Below the pieces are notes generated by a model. It did not search any database. It worked only from the letters and a program-made list of their open reading frames with translations, and was not told the origin of the DNA. A program made the translations under genes and the position numbers. Shown here piece after piece: positions 61,851 to 64,000 of a DNA stretch of 64,000 bases; the stretch's first letter is position 1, and every line of letters starts with the position of its first letter. Origin of the DNA: Bacteroides sp. GTDB taxonomy: Bacteria > Bacteroidota > Bacteroidia > Bacteroidales > Muribaculaceae. Where the stretch lies: assembly GCA_014801535.1 (NCBI GenBank), contig JAAVEA010000026.1:1-64000 (forward strand). The letters are read 5' to 3'.

Positions 61851-63557
61851 CTATCTTATCCATTCGCTTGGATTCATCTTGTCGCGGTTATGCCAAACCT
61901 CAAAATGAATTGAACTGTGCGAAGTATCGTCATCACTGGGGGCAAGTTTTCCAAGATTCTGACCTTGCTTCACAGACTCGCCCACTTTTACGGCTGCGTT
62001 CTGAATATTACCATACACCGTATAGTAGTTGCCATGGTTCACGATAACTACAGTGGAATAGCCGGGCACAACATACACACCCGATACCTTTCCGCCGTAG
62101 ACAGCCTGCGCACTTGCTCCTGCCGAAACCTCTGCATCAATTCCGGGATTGTCATACATCACGTTTGGCAGATCAGGAAGAGAATGGCGTCCGAATCTGC
62201 TGGTGATCCGGAATGCTCCGGCCACCGGACGAGGTAGCGAACCTTTCATCTGGGCAAATCCCGAAGCTGCCGGTTCATTATTTTTCTTTCCTCCCTCTGC
62301 AGGTTTATTCACATTCTCTCCTTTTGACACCGACGGAAGTGGTTTCTCTGGAGTATTATTTTTATCGGTGGCCTGCTCTTTCTGCCCTCTTGGACGTCGT
62401 TTACGTGCCTCGGCATATTTCGATGAACCGCTGTTCTCCTCTTTATTCTTGGTTTCCTTTTTAGATTCCTCCTTTTTAGGTGAATCTTTTTTCTTGGCAT
62501 TATCGCTCTTCTGTTTCTCCTTCGCAGTCGCAGCCTTCTTCTTTTCCGCCTCGGCCTTTTTCTTGGCTTCCGCATCCGCCTTTGCTTTCTCCTTAGCTTT
62601 TGCTTCGGCAGCCGCTATCTCGCGTTCGCGCTGTGCCTTCGCCTCAGCCGCCTTGCGGGCAGCCTCTTCCCGGGCGAGCTGCTCCTTACGCTGCTGCTCT
62701 GCCTTACGGGCTGCCTCCTCACGAGCCTTCCGCTGCTCCTCTGCCCTACGCTGCTCCTCCGCGATCAACGCGGCAACCCGGCCTTTAAGAGCGTTGGCCT
62801 CAGACTGTTTCTGCGCAAGATACTTACGCAATGCATCGCCATTGGCCTTGAGTTTAACAACCATGGCATCCTGCTCCTTATACTGTGTCTGGAGCTTTGC
62901 ATGGAGTTTGGATTCTTCCTGCAAAGCCACATTCTTTTCAGATTTTGTCTTAGCCAATAACTCTCTTTGTGATTTAAGATTCGCCACTTTCGCTCCTATC
63001 TTATCACTTTGTTTTTCACGCCATCCGGAAAACTCCCTAAGATAACGCATACGACGCATGGCCTCGCTGAAACTGTTGGAGGAAAATATGAACGACAGGG
63101 TCGAAGCCGATTTACGCTTGACGCGCATCTTCTTCACAGCCTTCAGATACTCTTCCCTAAGTTTTTTCAGCTCCGCTTCCTCTTTTGATATATCGCGTTC
63201 AACTGTGGTTATCTTTTCCGATAAATCCTTAACCTGGCGGGATGCGTCTTCAAGCTTCTTTTTCCCTTCCGCTATCTCTCCCTGGAGAACATTTAGGTCG
63301 GCGAGTCCTTTCTTTACGGCCTGTTCATTCTCTTTTATCTGTGCGCGAGTGGATGCTATCTCCTTCTGAACCGCTCCCTGCTGACGTTTAACCTCATTCA
63401 CACTCTCCTTCTTCACTGCTGCTGAAGAGGATTTCCCTGCCGCAGTCTGAGCCTTCTTCCCTTTATTCTTCTGGGCATAGATCTCAACCGCAGGTGAAGC
63501 TAACACCGCGGAAACTAATAGGGCAACTGCTGTTCGTTTATTAATCAGAGGAAACAT
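61851..63557 (-). CDS. envC: EnvC-like murein hydrolase activator (degenerate LytM)
   Basis: 568 residues: a signal peptide (to about 29), a long coiled coil (about 45-265; VNEVKRQQGAVQKEIASTRAQIKENEQ), an Ala/Lys/Glu-rich charged stretch (265-400) and a C-terminal LytM/M23 fold (about 445-568). In an active M23 enzyme the zinc site reads HxxxD and HxH; here the positions read NPGID and YTVYGNI, with a lone His in SSIHFEVW. That pattern fits an inactive EnvC-type activator of cell-separation amidases. It follows the DUF4292 gene by 5 bases, an order I recall as usual in Bacteroidales. Confidence 0.88.
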   Translation of the reverse strand: MFPLINKRTAVALLVSAVLASPAVEIYAQKNKGKKAQTAAGKSSSAAVKKESVNEVKRQQGAVQKEIASTRAQIKENEQAVKKGLADLNVLQGEIAEGKKKLEDASRQVKDLSEKITTVERDISKEEAELKKLREEYLKAVKKMRVKRKSASTLSFIFSSNSFSEAMRRMRYLREFSGWREKQSDKIGAKVANLKSQRELLAKTKSEKNVALQEESKLHAKLQTQYKEQDAMVVKLKANGDALRKYLAQKQSEANALKGRVAALIAEEQRRAEEQRKAREEAARKAEQQRKEQLAREEAARKAAEAKAQREREIAAAEAKAKEKAKADAEAKKKAEAEKKKAATAKEKQKSDNAKKKDSPKKEESKKETKNKEENSGSSKYAEARKRRPRGQKEQATDKNNTPEKPLPSVSKGENVNKPAEGGKKNNEPAASGFAQMKGSLPRPVAGAFRITSRFGRHSLPDLPNVMYDNPGIDAEVSAGASAQAVYGGKVSGVYVVPGYSTVVIVNHGNYYTVYGNIQNAAVKVGESVKQGQNLGKLAPSDDDTSHSSIHFEVWHNRDKMNPSEWIR

Positions 63558-63562
63558 ATAGG

Positions 63563-64000
63563 TTAGATTGTCTTGAAAAATTCTTTAAAGCCCACTCTCT
63601 TGTAATCTTTTCCAAGTTTAAACCTGGAAAGCGGAGACGCACCCCATTTCGGACTGTCGAGAGAGATTTCCACCTTCACAGGTTTATTTCCACGGTTCAG
63701 CACTGCGTCAATATCCGATGAGCCGTTACCTTTCCATGTATAATCGAGCGTGAACAAGCGTTTCCCCTGTTCCCCCTCGACAATAAGATCTGAAACCCTG
63801 CCATCACTATCCAAAAGATAGAAGGCAGAGACATCTATCGGGAATTCTCCGAGGTCAGGAATCACCTTTCTCATATCGTTTTCCATCTCGACCTCTATCT
63901 TGGCAAGATTCGATGCAGAAAGAGTGCCGCATCCGGGCACAATCATCCTCCCCAGAAACACCGATTGCAATTCTTCGCAAAGTGTGGGGTAAATATCTCT
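63563..64000 (-). CDS. DUF4292 family protein, 5' part outside the window
   Basis: The frame stays open to the window end (RDIYPTLCEELQSVFLGRM before the listed start), so the given TTG start at 63970 is internal. The visible part has YLLDSDGRVSDLIVEGEQGKRLFTLDYTWKGN and the closing PVKVEISLDSPKWGASPLSRFKLGKDYKRVGF, typical of the DUF4292 beta-rich (LolA/LppX-like) fold. It is probably a lipoprotein, but the lipobox would lie outside the window. Partnered with EnvC downstream. Confidence 0.78.
   Translation of the reverse strand, partial: RDIYPTLCEELQSVFLGRMIVPGCGTLSASNLAKIEVEMENDMRKVIPDLGEFPIDVSAFYLLDSDGRVSDLIVEGEQGKRLFTLDYTWKGNGSSDIDAVLNRGNKPVKVEISLDSPKWGASPLSRFKLGKDYKRVGFKEFFKTI

Noticed and set aside
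62149-63045. 298-residue plus-strand ORF rich in Ser, Ala and Phe
   Set aside because: It is the mirror of the Lys/Glu/Ala-rich EnvC coding strand and has no homology-like features.

Overview
The window reads as a chromosomal segment of an anaerobic Bacteroidota bacterium of the order Bacteroidales. A gut Muribaculaceae-like lineage is my best guess; this is an inference from gene content and protein style, not a database match. Support comes from a complete type IX secretion (T9SS) core operon of the Por/Gld type, at least six secreted proteins with T9SS C-terminal sorting tails, a TonB-dependent receptor, and promoters of the Bacteroidota form TTG-N20-TAnnTTTG. I found no tRNA, rRNA, CRISPR array, insertion sequence or replication origin.

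Layout. (1) 1-5.2 kb is an eroding accessory island. It holds three AlbA_2/RecG-like (Schlafen-type) ATPase genes: one open but cut by the window edge, one frameshifted, one collapsed. It also holds a RhuM-family remnant and a small repeat-protein remnant. Two of the ATPase genes are followed at once by a 192-nt element that aligns without gaps at about 77% identity, has no codon bias, and ends in unrelated rho-independent terminators. I read these as two copies of a structured RNA, and this is the most interesting thing in the window. (2) 5.2-9.8 kb holds small housekeeping and metal genes: a FrnE-like thiol protein, a YccF membrane protein, a sugar acetyltransferase, an HMA-like protein with a TonB-dependent receptor, and a DUF488 protein. 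(3) 9.9-32.5 kb is a T9SS cargo region of large secreted fibronectin/jelly-roll proteins, a subtilisin-family protease and a C10 (streptopain-like) protease. It is interrupted by a prmC-recX-comF block. (4) 32.6-39.6 kb holds pyrE and companions, a LysE-type transporter with an unusual C-terminal extension, a DUF3298 lipoprotein, a TPM-domain protein and dGTPase. (5) 39.7-46.7 kb is porT-porP-gldK-gldL-gldM-gldN. (6) 46.8-61.8 kb is a surface-glycan locus with glycosyltransferases, a polyprenyl-phosphate pentosyl donor module (UbiA family, HAD phosphatase, membrane glycosyltransferase), a Wzx-like flippase, and an MBOAT/SGNH O-acylation pair. (7) 61.8-64 kb holds an EnvC-like murein hydrolase activator and the end of a DUF4292 protein.

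How it fits together. The machine in region 5 would export the cargo of region 3 across the outer membrane. In known T9SS organisms sorted proteins are anchored to a surface polysaccharide (A-LPS), so the adjacent glycan locus may supply a surface sugar for the same cell envelope. That link is inference from proximity only.
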